Origin: Bin34 sp963422415
GTDB taxonomy: Bacteria; Chloroflexota; Anaerolineae; Caldilineales; Caldilineaceae
Assembly: GCA_963422415.1 (NCBI GenBank)
Contig: OY729430.1
Location: 2,480,001 to 2,544,000 of the forward strand
Reading direction: 5' to 3'
Length of the DNA stretch: 64,000 nt
The notes beneath the pieces are model-generated. The model saw nothing but the letters and a program-made list of their open reading frames with translations. It had not been told where the DNA came from and did not search any database. Made by a program: the position numbers and the translations under genes. Positions 25,884 to 33,934 of the stretch are shown here, in pieces (the first letter of the stretch is position 1; every line of letters starts with the position of its first letter).

Positions 25884-27872
25884 ATGTCGGCACAGAATTC
25901 CATGTTCATCGGAATTCATTACGAATACCCTTTTGGCGGCATGGCACAGAGATCGGAATGGCTGCCCCAGGGACCGGAAGATTACCGAAGGGATTTGGCG
26001 AAGATTCGGAAGACGGGTTTCGATTGCATTCGCATCCGGATTGGATTGGACAGCGAGTTGGACGACGTGGCCGTCCTGCTTGATCTGTGTCGGGAGGAAG
26101 ATGTCAGCGTCCTGTTTGGCTTTGCCACCTTTTATGTCCATAACGACTTCATTGCGGAATTTCCGGACTGCAAGTCCGTGGATCGCAACGGTACAACTTA
26201 TCCACGGCATGTGCATGACTACAGATGGCAGCGATGTTGTATCAGTCATCCCGAGTATCGCCGGAGACGCAACGATCTGCTGGCTGCCTGCGCCCGCCGG
26301 TTCGGCCACCATCCCGCTGTAAAGGATTGGGATGTTCACAATGAACCTCACCTTGGGCCGGGAGATTTCCTCTGTTACAACCCATTCACAGTTGAGCAGT
26401 TCCGCCGACACTGTCGTACAGATTTTTCCACCATCGATGCTTTCAACCGGCGTTTTGCACAGTCTTTTGCGGGATTTCCGACCATTGAGCCTCCACATGA
26501 ACCGGATGAGAATCCCACGGGCTATTGGCGCTTTTGGCGTGAATTCATGTCCAAGACGTTGTCGGACTTCCTGTTGGAAGGCATCCAGATCGTCAAGGAC
26601 AACATTGCGGACTCCGGCGTCAGGGCGAGCTTCAACTTTACCTTTCCCTGGACCCCCCACCGCACGGGTCAGGACTGGTGGGTCACCCCTCGACTAGGAT
26701 ACGCCTCAACCAGCCTTTACCGAGGTTCCGAGGAAACAACCGCCGCCTCGGCTGGAGCCAGCCTGTCTCTGCTCAAGGCTCTGGCCAAAGACAAGGAGAC
26801 TTGGGTCACGGAATTCCAAGGAGGACCTTTCCGAAAGGACTTTCTCTGGCGGGGCATTCAACTGGAGGCAGAAATAAACCAGGTTTTCAGCCACGCTATT
26901 GACTCACTGTTCATCTATCGATGGGATCCTCTCATGGCAGGGGCAGAGCCTTGGATCAATGGCATGGTGGATGTCGACAGCTACGACACAGAAAAGAGAC
27001 TGCGCACCCAAGAGGTGATTTCCAGCCTGAAGCCCTACCAAGCACTCATTCGCAATGGGCACAACGTAAAGCCCCGCATCGGCATCCTGATGAGCCGGGA
27101 AAGCCTATGGGTGTCTGCACTGCAAAACGTCGACTTGAACGGAATCACAACCGGGCTCTATGGCCTCTTTCTGGACTTGGGCTTTGAGGTCACCTTCCTC
27201 ACCGATCCCATGACGTCCGACTGCGACCTGAAGGTGGTGTGTGTGCCCAACATCTCCGTCCTGGACTCAGAGGAATGGAACAGTCTGGATGGCTACATGC
27301 GCCATGGGGGCCGCGTAATCGCGGAGCTGCCTCTGCATGACCGCGCCCACACTCTGGCTGCGGTGGAAAGAATTCCCCTGCAGGTCGAGGAGTGGATGCA
27401 GCCGATCTACTTTATCGCCGGTTGGAGCATGGACGACGTGAATGGTCAGTTCGGAGGTTTTGCCTTTCACGAAAGAATTCGAGTGAGCCAACACCCGGGC
27501 GCCGCCTTTGCCCGATACAGGGATACGGGAGATCCTGCATTGATCCAACTGGGGCCCGAAGGACGGCTGTTGATGCCAACCTTTCCCCTGGGACGCACCT
27601 ATGCTTCATCCCTGCACCACAGTGTGAGAGCACTGCTACGGAGATGGTTGCCCGACGACTTGGCGCCCGACATGGAAATCACCGGCATGCCCCGGGAATA
27701 TCGACCGCTGGTCGAGGCCCGCATCGTGGAAGACGGTGACAAATCGTTGCTATTCGTGATCAACCGGTCTGGATACGCCTATGATGTGGAGGTGATCCCT
27801 CGAGGGTACAGCGCCGTGCAAATGACTTTGCCACATCATGGAGCCGTTCACATGCTGGTGAAACCTGCCTAG
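25884..27872 (+). CDS. GH42-like beta-galactosidase
   Basis: This 662-residue enzyme resembles glycoside hydrolase family 42, which cleaves beta-galactosides with retention of configuration. The TIM barrel carries DVHNEP with the acid/base glutamate at residue 154 and WVTEFQGGP with the nucleophile at E310. A Rossmann-like trimerisation domain follows (about 385-600, PRIGILMSRESLW, then GGRVIAELPL) and a small beta C-terminal domain ends the chain. There is no signal peptide, so it should act in the cytoplasm on sugars brought in by the importer encoded just upstream. AAGGAGAG precedes the ATG. The family also contains alpha-L-arabinopyranosidase-like activities, so the exact substrate is open. 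Confidence 0.85.
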   Translation: MSAQNSMFIGIHYEYPFGGMAQRSEWLPQGPEDYRRDLAKIRKTGFDCIRIRIGLDSELDDVAVLLDLCREEDVSVLFGFATFYVHNDFIAEFPDCKSVDRNGTTYPRHVHDYRWQRCCISHPEYRRRRNDLLAACARRFGHHPAVKDWDVHNEPHLGPGDFLCYNPFTVEQFRRHCRTDFSTIDAFNRRFAQSFAGFPTIEPPHEPDENPTGYWRFWREFMSKTLSDFLLEGIQIVKDNIADSGVRASFNFTFPWTPHRTGQDWWVTPRLGYASTSLYRGSEETTAASAGASLSLLKALAKDKETWVTEFQGGPFRKDFLWRGIQLEAEINQVFSHAIDSLFIYRWDPLMAGAEPWINGMVDVDSYDTEKRLRTQEVISSLKPYQALIRNGHNVKPRIGILMSRESLWVSALQNVDLNGITTGLYGLFLDLGFEVTFLTDPMTSDCDLKVVCVPNISVLDSEEWNSLDGYMRHGGRVIAELPLHDRAHTLAAVERIPLQVEEWMQPIYFIAGWSMDDVNGQFGGFAFHERIRVSQHPGAAFARYRDTGDPALIQLGPEGRLLMPTFPLGRTYASSLHHSVRALLRRWLPDDLAPDMEITGMPREYRPLVEARIVEDGDKSLLFVINRSGYAYDVEVIPRGYSAVQMTLPHHGAVHMLVKPA

Positions 27873-28142
27873 TCCCCGAAGATATCCCGTGTTGTCTAGG
27901 GACAGAAAGGGGAAAGGAGCGGGCGATTCGCTGTGGACTCCACGTCCCACCGGATCTCGTCTGATCCTGAACGGGCCAGACAACATCGGCTCTGCCCGCT
28001 GTGCCTTGTCATAGGGGGTGGGTTGGACTTCGTCGTGTCCAAGAATATACATGTGGAGCAGCTTTTCTCTTCCTGCAACACTAAGGTTACAAGCTGCCAC
28101 CCCATCGGCCCACATCTCGCTTTTAGATACCTCCGTCACGGT

Positions 28143-28433
28143 CTATGTACCGGTTTGGGTAGGGCCGAGACCGTAATATCCGCGCACCGCTTCCTCAATC
28201 AGATCGCGTAGGTACACCTTGTGACTGGGCTCGGCGTGTTGCCGCTCTCGGCGCAGGGCCTCCAGCACATTGTAGATTTCCTCCGAAAACACCAATGTAA
28301 CCTGCTTCTTGGGGCGCGGATCCCGTCGGCGCCCCGCTCGGCGCCGGGCGGGCGGCTGTGATTCCGTGACGGGGGTCCGTGGGGCGCGGGTCTTCATTTT
28401 GTAGCGCGCTTCCAACTGATCAAGCAAATCCAT
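28143..28433 (-). CDS. Small basic protein, possible ribbon-helix-helix partner of ParA
   Basis: This 96-residue protein starts at an ATG that overlaps the ParA-like gene's stop by one base (TAATG), so the two are coupled. The first half is a very basic, proline-rich linker (RRRAGRRRDPRPKK). The second half reads VTLVFSEEIYNVLEALRRE, a beta strand followed by a helix as in ribbon-helix-helix DNA-binding proteins, then a second helix (LRDLIEEAVRGYYGL). In plasmids a gene in this position often encodes the centromere-binding partner of ParA. The fold is inferred by eye only. Confidence 0.6.
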   Translation of the reverse strand: MDLLDQLEARYKMKTRAPRTPVTESQPPARRRAGRRRDPRPKKQVTLVFSEEIYNVLEALRRERQHAEPSHKVYLRDLIEEAVRGYYGLGPTQTGT

Positions 28434-29011
28434 TACACATCTCCGGTCTTCAGTTCGGTGGCCAAATGGGCCAAGGCCGTAGTCACCCGGGCCCGCGGCG
28501 CGAAGTCGTACAGGGTGCGAGCCGCCACCAATGCCTCCTCCACTTGTTGCTGGCGTGGAATGCGGGATGCCAGCAGTCGGTCCGGGAAACGCCGCTCCAA
28601 GTGTTTCGTCATCTTCGCTGTCATGCGGGTGCGCCGATCCAAGCCAGTGAGCGCCAACCACGCTTGGCGTGTCACATGGTCACATGCCGACAAGCGGGTC
28701 ACAGTCTCAAGTGTCGCCTGAGCGCCGGCCATGGAAAGCGCCGCCGGTTGCACCGGGATCAGGATCTGGGTGGCTGTACTCACTGCCGCCAGCATTAGCG
28801 TACCCATGCCCGGCGGCGTGTCAATCACTGCCGCCTGTGTCGACACGTCCGCCAGAATCCGAGTCAGCCGATCCAGCTGGTCCAATCCCGGCGCCAGCGT
28901 CTCCAGTTCGCGGCTGGCCGCCAAGAGCAGCAGATTCGGTCCTAGGGAGTGCACAGCCAATGTCGTCTTGTGGACGCCGCCTGTCTGGGCGGCCACGGTC
29001 AGTGTGTGCAC
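28433..29011 (-). CDS. ParA-like protein with degenerate Walker A motif and internal deletion
   Basis: The second half is an ordinary ParA/MinD-type ATPase sequence: VIDTPPGMGT (Walker B region), ILIPVQPAALSMAGAQ, DRRTRMTAKMTKHLERRFPDR and VEEALVAARTLYDFAP. The front is damaged: where the family has KGGVGKTT this reads TGGVHKTT (residues 10-17), losing the signature lysine and a P-loop glycine. About 40-50 residues, including the LLIDLDPQ strand, are missing between AVH and LGPNLLLL. I use the GTG at 29011, which places the motif as usual; an in-frame TTG at 29083 is an alternative. ATP hydrolysis seems unlikely. It is either decaying or a reduced regulator; the open frame and coupled partner argue against simple junk. 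Confidence 0.7.
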   Translation of the reverse strand: MHTLTVAAQTGGVHKTTLAVHSLGPNLLLLAASRELETLAPGLDQLDRLTRILADVSTQAAVIDTPPGMGTLMLAAVSTATQILIPVQPAALSMAGAQATLETVTRLSACDHVTRQAWLALTGLDRRTRMTAKMTKHLERRFPDRLLASRIPRQQQVEEALVAARTLYDFAPRARVTTALAHLATELKTGDV

Positions 29012-29054
29012 GCAGGGAAGAGCAGACAGATAGCGTAGACATGAGACATCGCAG

Positions 29055-29076
29055 TTCTCAATTATACATTTGAGAA
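29055..29076. promoter_or_regulatory. Inverted repeat over the parA-like promoter
   Basis: TTCTCAA (29055-29061) and TTGAGAA (29070-29076) form a 7-bp inverted repeat with an eight-base spacer. On the minus strand the spacer region contains TATAAT (29065-29060 reading), a good -10 box for the ParA-like gene starting at 29011. Autorepression by the small partner protein would fit this position, but no second copy was found nearby. Confidence 0.4.
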
Positions 29077-29364
29077 TTGGCAATTAGGAGGACGCTACTG
29101 TCCTCAGCGCTGGCCGTGTCTGTGTTTCCCAACATACCAATGGGGCGGGACAGCCTTGTCGCTTGGACAACTCGCGATAGCGCCTATGTTGCTGCTTCAA
29201 GACAAGCGTCAACGCCGATCCCTGATTCGACGCGCCACTCCCGAGACGGGGACGCTCCGCGTTAAGACCCTGGGTCCCACCATCCTGCACTACAGTTGGA
29301 GGCGGCGTGGTTGGGGTTGCGTCGAAGCTAGGGAAGGGTGCCTTGTTCGACCTTGTTGTATAGT

Positions 29365-29392
29365 TATAGCGATAATGTCTCTTATCACTATA
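29365..29392. other. dif-like Xer recombination site
   Basis: Left arm TATAGCGATAA (29365-29375) and right arm TTATCACTATA (29382-29392) are inverted repeats with ten of eleven matches, separated by exactly six bases (TGTCTC). This 11+6+11 layout, with ATAA-TGT on the left and TTAT on the right of the centre, is that of bacterial dif sites. The site lies 33 bases upstream of the ATG of a Xer-type recombinase, an arrangement known for some single-recombinase Xer/dif systems. An operator for the recombinase gene would look similar. Confidence 0.55.
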
Positions 29393-29425
29393 AGTTGTCA
29401 ACGTGCCGCTACTGAACAGGCCACC

Positions 29426-30385
29426 ATGGAAAATCTGTCCCTATCCCGCGTCTCCACACATATGGAAACGGAGCTCCAGCCCACGGACCACTCGGGCGCC
29501 CGTGACGACGCCCACCTGATGGCCCTGTGGCTCCAGGGCCAGCGCTCCGAACATACGCGCCGCGCGTACCGTCGCGATCTGGATCAGTTTTTGGACGCCG
29601 CGGGCGGACCGCGGCTGCAGGCAGTCACAGCGGCGGATCTGCAAGCCTGGCAAGCCACCTTGCGCCAGCGGTGCGCTCCCGCTACCGTCAATCGCAAACT
29701 GGCCTCCATCAGGTCCCTGCTCTCTTTCGCCCACAAGACAGGATATCTGCTTTTCAATATCGGGGGAGTTGTCAACACCGTACCGCAACCCAACCGCCTG
29801 GCAGAGCGCATCCTCTCCGAACGAGACACACTGAATCTCCTGCACGCCGCGGGAGGACAGCGACAGGCGTTGCGCAACCGGGCCCTGCTGCTGACTCTCT
29901 ACTACACGGGAGCGCGCATTGCCGAACTCTGTGCCCTGCAATGGCGCGATGTCGCCAACCTGCAAGACCCAACGCCGGCCTTGGCCTTGCAAGGTAAGGG
30001 AGGGGTTACGCGTTACGTCGCCTTGTCAACGCCGGCGACCCAATCGCTCGCGGCCTTGTATCGGGAGCGAAACCGGCGTATCGGTCCGGAGGACTACGTG
30101 TTCGGGACGGTCACGGGGCTTCCTCTGCGCCCCCAGTCCGCACATGTCATCCTGCGCGCCGCGGCGCGTAGGGCCGGCCTCCGGCAGCCGGTCTCGCCTC
30201 ACTGGCTGCGGCATGCCCACGCCACCCATGCCTTGGAGCGGGGTGCTCCGCCCCACGTGGTGCAGGCGACTCTGGGGCATGCCAGCCTGACTACCACGAG
30301 TCGCTACGTGCATGTACGTCCCACGCAAAGCTCGGGCCATGTTCTCGCGGCCATGCAGGCGGTAGGAGACGGAGGCAACGAATGA
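29426..30385 (+). CDS. Xer-type tyrosine recombinase
   Basis: This 319-residue recombinase has the two-domain build of XerC/XerD. The SAM-like N-terminal domain (about 25-110, with SEHTRRAYRRDLDQF and ATVNRKLASIRSLLSFA) binds the core site; the catalytic domain has all six expected residues: R164 (TGARIAELC), K191 (GKGGVTRY), H259 and R262 (SPHWLRHAHATH), H285 (LGHASLTT) and the nucleophile Y294 (TSRYVHV). I start at the ATG at 29426 because it gives the normal family length; the open frame runs further upstream but that part would overlap the dif-like site and is not protein-like. Possible jobs are chromosome dimer resolution or integration/excision of the surrounding module. Confidence 0.88.
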   Translation: MENLSLSRVSTHMETELQPTDHSGARDDAHLMALWLQGQRSEHTRRAYRRDLDQFLDAAGGPRLQAVTAADLQAWQATLRQRCAPATVNRKLASIRSLLSFAHKTGYLLFNIGGVVNTVPQPNRLAERILSERDTLNLLHAAGGQRQALRNRALLLTLYYTGARIAELCALQWRDVANLQDPTPALALQGKGGVTRYVALSTPATQSLAALYRERNRRIGPEDYVFGTVTGLPLRPQSAHVILRAAARRAGLRQPVSPHWLRHAHATHALERGAPPHVVQATLGHASLTTTSRYVHVRPTQSSGHVLAAMQAVGDGGNE

Positions 30386-30483
30386 AGAAGTTACGAGCAT
30401 GAGATGTATCTGGACTGCTGCAGAGTGGGCCCGACATGTCATTTCACAACGCGTTCTTCATTCTGAAATCACATGCTTATATT

Positions 30484-30546
30484 CAATTTCAAAATTGATT
30501 TTTATGATTAAAATATGCTATTTATGCAATTTTAAAATTGCATAAA
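30484..30546. repeat. Two CAATTTNNAAATTG palindromes, one extended to 26 bp
   Basis: Copy one (30484-30497) and copy two (30527-30540) share the palindrome CAATTT-NN-AAATTG, with centres 43 bp apart, close to four helical turns. Copy two is the core of a perfect 26-bp palindrome (30521-30546) that extends through TTTATG on the left and CATAAA on the right. Same-face spacing suggests binding sites for a dimeric protein; they could be partition or replication sites of the adjacent module. Confidence 0.6.
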
Positions 30547-30633
30547 CAGCAATGTACAAACCTCTATCCCAATTGCCTTTCACAGATCTTGGAGAGCACT
30601 GTCTTTTGCTCTTTGAGAATCCCTGCACCGCAG

Positions 30634-30656
30634 CAGACGTCTCAAAAAGACATCTG
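30634..30656. terminator. Possible hairpin terminator
   Basis: CAGACGTCT (30634-30642) pairs with AGACATCTG (30648-30656), eight of nine matches, around a CAAAA loop. No T run follows in either direction, so activity is uncertain. Confidence 0.3.
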
Positions 30657-30913
30657 TAGGATCTCGTCGTTCAGAATATCTTGGGGATCAAGATAGAGGC
30701 ACAGACTACAGGGCAATACACCTTGGCGTGACTTCAAGCCGCATAGCAGGGAACGTCAAATGCACAGCGGGTGATGCCCCTCTCCACAACTTGAAGCGCG
30801 CGGACATCGCACCGAGCAGACGGAGGACCCAAGGCTCGGATTGGCCAAGCCTCACAGCCAAGTCAGTCTGCGCACAGACCGCGACCTGGTTCTCGCAGAC
30901 AGTTCTGGTTCTG

Positions 30914-30937
30914 GCTGGCTGATTGCCATCAGCCAGC
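30914..30937 (-). terminator. Hairpin across the end of the PhyH gene
   Basis: A perfect 10-bp stem (30914-30923 with 30928-30937) with a four-base loop includes the stop codon of the phytanoyl-CoA-dioxygenase-like gene. It could end the minus-strand rhamnose operon, but lacks a T run. Confidence 0.35.
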
Positions 30938-31816
30938 GTCTTCAGCCAGTGACGATCGCAACTCCTCGTTTCGGGCTGAGACTGTGATCGGCATGCGTTG
31001 CCAATAATACTGAATGTCCGGATTCTTCCAGCCCTCGTAGATTTCATCCCAACCCAGTCTGCCGAAATGAGGTTCCAGACCATCTGCCACTACCGGTTGG
31101 GAAATGGCGGAATATCTGTAATCCACCGAAATCCTGATCCGGTTCTCTGTCACATTGGGCAAGGCCTTATGCACTGTGTGGGAATGGAACAGGAGCAGAT
31201 CTCCAACCTCATAGTCGCTGGCAACCCACTCGTAGCTCAGTTTCTCGGTGCTGATGCCCATGCCGCCAGCGCCTTGGGCATCGTGAACCTTGTAGAGGCC
31301 TCTCTTGTGCGATCCTTTCAGGACAGTCAGCCCACCGAGCTTCTGGGGACAATCCATCAACGGAAACCACCCGGTATAGGTTTCTGCAGCGCCCTGAATC
31401 AGAGGAAAGTCCTGATGGGGAGGAGTTGCAAAATGGGTAGCCTTGGGAAAACTGATGCGCCCAATATTACGGGGATGCACAAAGACGGGTTCAGACATCA
31501 CGAGGGCCAATGGCTCAAGAATCTTGAAGTGGTGGGCCAAGGCATGGAAAGATTCCAGTTTCTGCAGGGGATCGTAAACTTCCCAGAAGCGCTCTTCACC
31601 TTCCACAATGGGAGGGACTACAAGTATGTTTCCCTTCCCATCCACCCAGTCTTGCTCGATGCAGAGTTGCCAGATGTCGTCGTAGACCGCCTTGACATCT
31701 GCCTTGGGAATACGACCTCGGAAGAACAAGTATCCTTCTTCGTCTATGCGCCGACGCAAAATGGCAGTATCCTGAATGTCAGGTTCAGAATCGTAGAAAT
31801 CGGTTGCATGTCTCAT
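30929..31816 (-). CDS. Phytanoyl-CoA dioxygenase (PhyH) family protein
   Basis: This 295-residue protein belongs to the non-haem iron, 2-oxoglutarate-dependent PhyH family. The iron facial triad is visible as PHQDFP (H and D) and HSHTVHKALPN (distal H); the 2-oxoglutarate arginine is in NRIRISVDYRY. A jelly-roll fold is expected. GGAG lies about nine bases before the ATG. It is 242 bases downstream of the isomerase-like gene and on the same strand as the rhamnose genes, so it may be the last gene of that operon or a separate unit. The substrate is unknown; many environmental PhyH proteins act on small hydroxylated or secondary metabolites rather than phytanoyl-CoA. Confidence 0.85.
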   Translation of the reverse strand: MRHATDFYDSEPDIQDTAILRRRIDEEGYLFFRGRIPKADVKAVYDDIWQLCIEQDWVDGKGNILVVPPIVEGEERFWEVYDPLQKLESFHALAHHFKILEPLALVMSEPVFVHPRNIGRISFPKATHFATPPHQDFPLIQGAAETYTGWFPLMDCPQKLGGLTVLKGSHKRGLYKVHDAQGAGGMGISTEKLSYEWVASDYEVGDLLLFHSHTVHKALPNVTENRIRISVDYRYSAISQPVVADGLEPHFGRLGWDEIYEGWKNPDIQYYWQRMPITVSARNEELRSSLAEDAG

Positions 31817-32058
31817 TGGTCTTGCTCCACACGATGCAGTTGACGTCCATAACCTTAGTCTAGTATTGCCGACCGGCTGAAACCGTAAGGACCAAATGCA
31901 TCAGCGATTTGAAGGCTCCGCCCTCCCTAAGCCAGTGCCTTCTGCATCTTGCCGGTCCGCTTTCTACACTTTGCAATCCACGCAGGTCCAATCACTCAAG
32001 TCAACAGCGCTGGATTTGCAATCCACCCATCGGATCTGAAGCCAGAAAGTAGCCTTGG

Positions 32059-33519
32059 CTAGATCACAGCCAATTCCATTTCCAGAAGCCGGGCTAGCTT
32101 CCGGAGACGGAACACTTGGTGGCCCTTGCCTAGAGCCACATGATGGGTAGGGCCCTCTTGCAGCCAGGTGTTCATGAACTGGGTCACACCTTGGGGGAAG
32201 CGAATGCGAGAATTAGTGTTTCCAATTGCCAGAGTCGGCCCGGCTTCCGAAATCCCTTCGGCGGCCAACATCTTGAAATTGCCATCCCGTGTCTGGGTCA
32301 GACAGAGAATTGTGACAGGCCCCAAGCTGATCTGAAACTCAACCGACAAGCCGTATCCGCGCTTGCCATGGAATAGCCCCAACCCACGCAGGGTCGGTTT
32401 GCCATCGCTGATGGCGATGTGACCAGGTCCGTCATGTCCCATCAACATTATGTCGTCCGCAAAATCCATGGCATAGAACTCAGTGTAGGAACCGCCTGCC
32501 CGCAAACGGTCCATGATGAACATGGCTACACAGGTCTTGAGATCCCCTTCGCCCGATGCCGGTATCCCGCGTCCCGTCAGCAGGGAATTGCCCACGATCA
32601 AGCTGGAACCCAGTTCCTCATTGGCGTTGCCTGCAAGACCACGGTAATAGTAGGTCAACCCCTGCAGATCGAAGTCTGCGACCAAGGCATCCAGCCCACA
32701 GGCGACCTTGGCTGACCAATCCAGTCCCTCCTCCGTAATCTCCATGGAAATCTGATCCGTTCCCGGTTCCATGAAGTCGAAAGTCGCCCGAATTTCCTGA
32801 ACCTTGGCGTCGACCTGTGCCCTGGAAGCCTGAGCTACCCTTTCGTGCAGATCGTCCATTTCCAGTATTTCAACGTGCAGACCGAACTGTCCATGGAACA
32901 TGGCGAAGTCGGAATACATGTCCACCATGCCTGGGTAGGTGTGGCCCAGGAACCCTATGCGCCCATAGGCCAGCTGTTGCTTGATACCTGCCGCCAGGAT
33001 GTAGTCTTGGAGTTCCGCGAACGCCTCCTCATGAAAACGGTCGGCTGCAGTTCCGCTCGGTTGAAGCAGTCCCGTGACCACATGAAACGGGATGTCTGCA
33101 CGGGCAAAGGCGTTGGAGATTTCCGGCACGCTGCAGGCGCTGCATCCCGCCAGCCATTCACCCGTGTCCGTGCGCGGATAGTTGAGAGTGGGAACAGGTT
33201 GCAGATTCAGAACCAGTACCGGGCACTTCTGCCTTTGGACCGCAGGCAACACCTGTGACGAGGTGGCGTAGGTACCGACGTAGCAAAGGATCAGATCCAC
33301 GTTCTGCCGTGCGAAGTAATCCCCTGCAGCTTGGGCGCCTGGAGCCGTATCCACCAGACCGGCAGAGCAAATCTCGACTTCGGGGCTGGCCAGCTTTCTC
33401 TCGATAAATCGCTGGTATCCTTCCAGACGTTCCTTCAAGCCTGCAAACTGCGGCCAATAGGCCGCCAAGCCGATGCCAAAGACCCCGACTTTCACGGGCC
33501 TGCATGGATTCCCGGTCAT
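32059..33519 (-). CDS. L-arabinose/L-fucose isomerase family protein
   Basis: This 486-residue protein has the three-domain build of the fucose/arabinose isomerase superfamily, which interconverts aldoses and ketoses with a divalent metal. Typical blocks are CYVGTYATSSQVLP near residue 80, GHTYPGMVDMYSDF in the middle and MEITEEGLDWSAKVACGLDAL, with glutamates in the region expected to bind the metal. It lies 33 bases after rhaM in the rhamnose operon, where a second isomerase is not needed for rhamnose itself. It may handle L-fucose, L-arabinose or a related deoxysugar released with rhamnose. The start at 33519 has GAAGGGA 12 bases upstream. Confidence 0.75.
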   Translation of the reverse strand: MTGNPCRPVKVGVFGIGLAAYWPQFAGLKERLEGYQRFIERKLASPEVEICSAGLVDTAPGAQAAGDYFARQNVDLILCYVGTYATSSQVLPAVQRQKCPVLVLNLQPVPTLNYPRTDTGEWLAGCSACSVPEISNAFARADIPFHVVTGLLQPSGTAADRFHEEAFAELQDYILAAGIKQQLAYGRIGFLGHTYPGMVDMYSDFAMFHGQFGLHVEILEMDDLHERVAQASRAQVDAKVQEIRATFDFMEPGTDQISMEITEEGLDWSAKVACGLDALVADFDLQGLTYYYRGLAGNANEELGSSLIVGNSLLTGRGIPASGEGDLKTCVAMFIMDRLRAGGSYTEFYAMDFADDIMLMGHDGPGHIAISDGKPTLRGLGLFHGKRGYGLSVEFQISLGPVTILCLTQTRDGNFKMLAAEGISEAGPTLAIGNTNSRIRFPQGVTQFMNTWLQEGPTHHVALGKGHQVFRLRKLARLLEMELAVI

Positions 33520-33552
33520 AAGCGCTTCTATCCCTTCGGGGTTTCACTGGGC

Positions 33553-33873
33553 TCAGTCCAAGTGAAACACTTCCTCCAATTCCACCATCATTTCGTCCGC
33601 GTGACCACCCGCCCCTTCAAAGTAGGGTTCCATGAAGTCCTGCCATTTCTTGTTGATTTCCTCCCGATTCATGCCCGTCAAGGCGGACTCGAAACTGTCC
33701 GGAGTCTCGAAGTAGCCAAACAATAGCCCATCCGGTCGCATGAAAAGGGAATAGTTGTGCCAGCCTGTCCTGCGAAGAGCGGCCTTCATCTCGGGCCAGA
33801 CGTCTACATGGTGCCGTTTGTATTCCTCAATCCTGTCCTCTCGCACTTTTAGCAGGAAACCGACTCGGGTCAT
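33553..33873 (-). CDS. rhaM: L-rhamnose mutarotase
   Basis: This 106-residue protein matches RhaM, which converts the alpha and beta anomers of L-rhamnose so that the isomerase is supplied with its preferred form. The family's marks are visible: the RVGFLLKVREDRIEEYKRHH start, HVDVWPEM with the catalytic histidine region, GWHNYSLFM, and FGYFETPDSFE. The ATG at 33873 follows GAGGAG by seven bases and gives the standard length (E. coli RhaM has 104 residues). It sits between rhaEW and the isomerase-like gene. Confidence 0.92.
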   Translation of the reverse strand: MTRVGFLLKVREDRIEEYKRHHVDVWPEMKAALRRTGWHNYSLFMRPDGLLFGYFETPDSFESALTGMNREEINKKWQDFMEPYFEGAGGHADEMMVELEEVFHLD

Positions 33874-33934
33874 TGTCTTGGCTCCTCTCGTTGATCCTTG
33901 CTTTCCGCTCCCAAGATGTGGGTTTCGGCATTCA

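Larger units (their letters stand above)
30386..30928. other. AT-rich intergenic region downstream of the recombinase
   Basis: This 543-base gap between the recombinase and the rhamnose operon end contains no supported gene. Its left half is conspicuously AT-rich compared with the rest of the window and holds the palindromes listed separately. The right half holds a hairpin at 30634-30656. Confidence 0.6.

Noticed and set aside
29156..29425. Longer N-terminus of the recombinase from an upstream in-frame start
   Set aside because: It would add 90 residues without similarity to Xer proteins and would place the dif-like palindrome inside the coding region.
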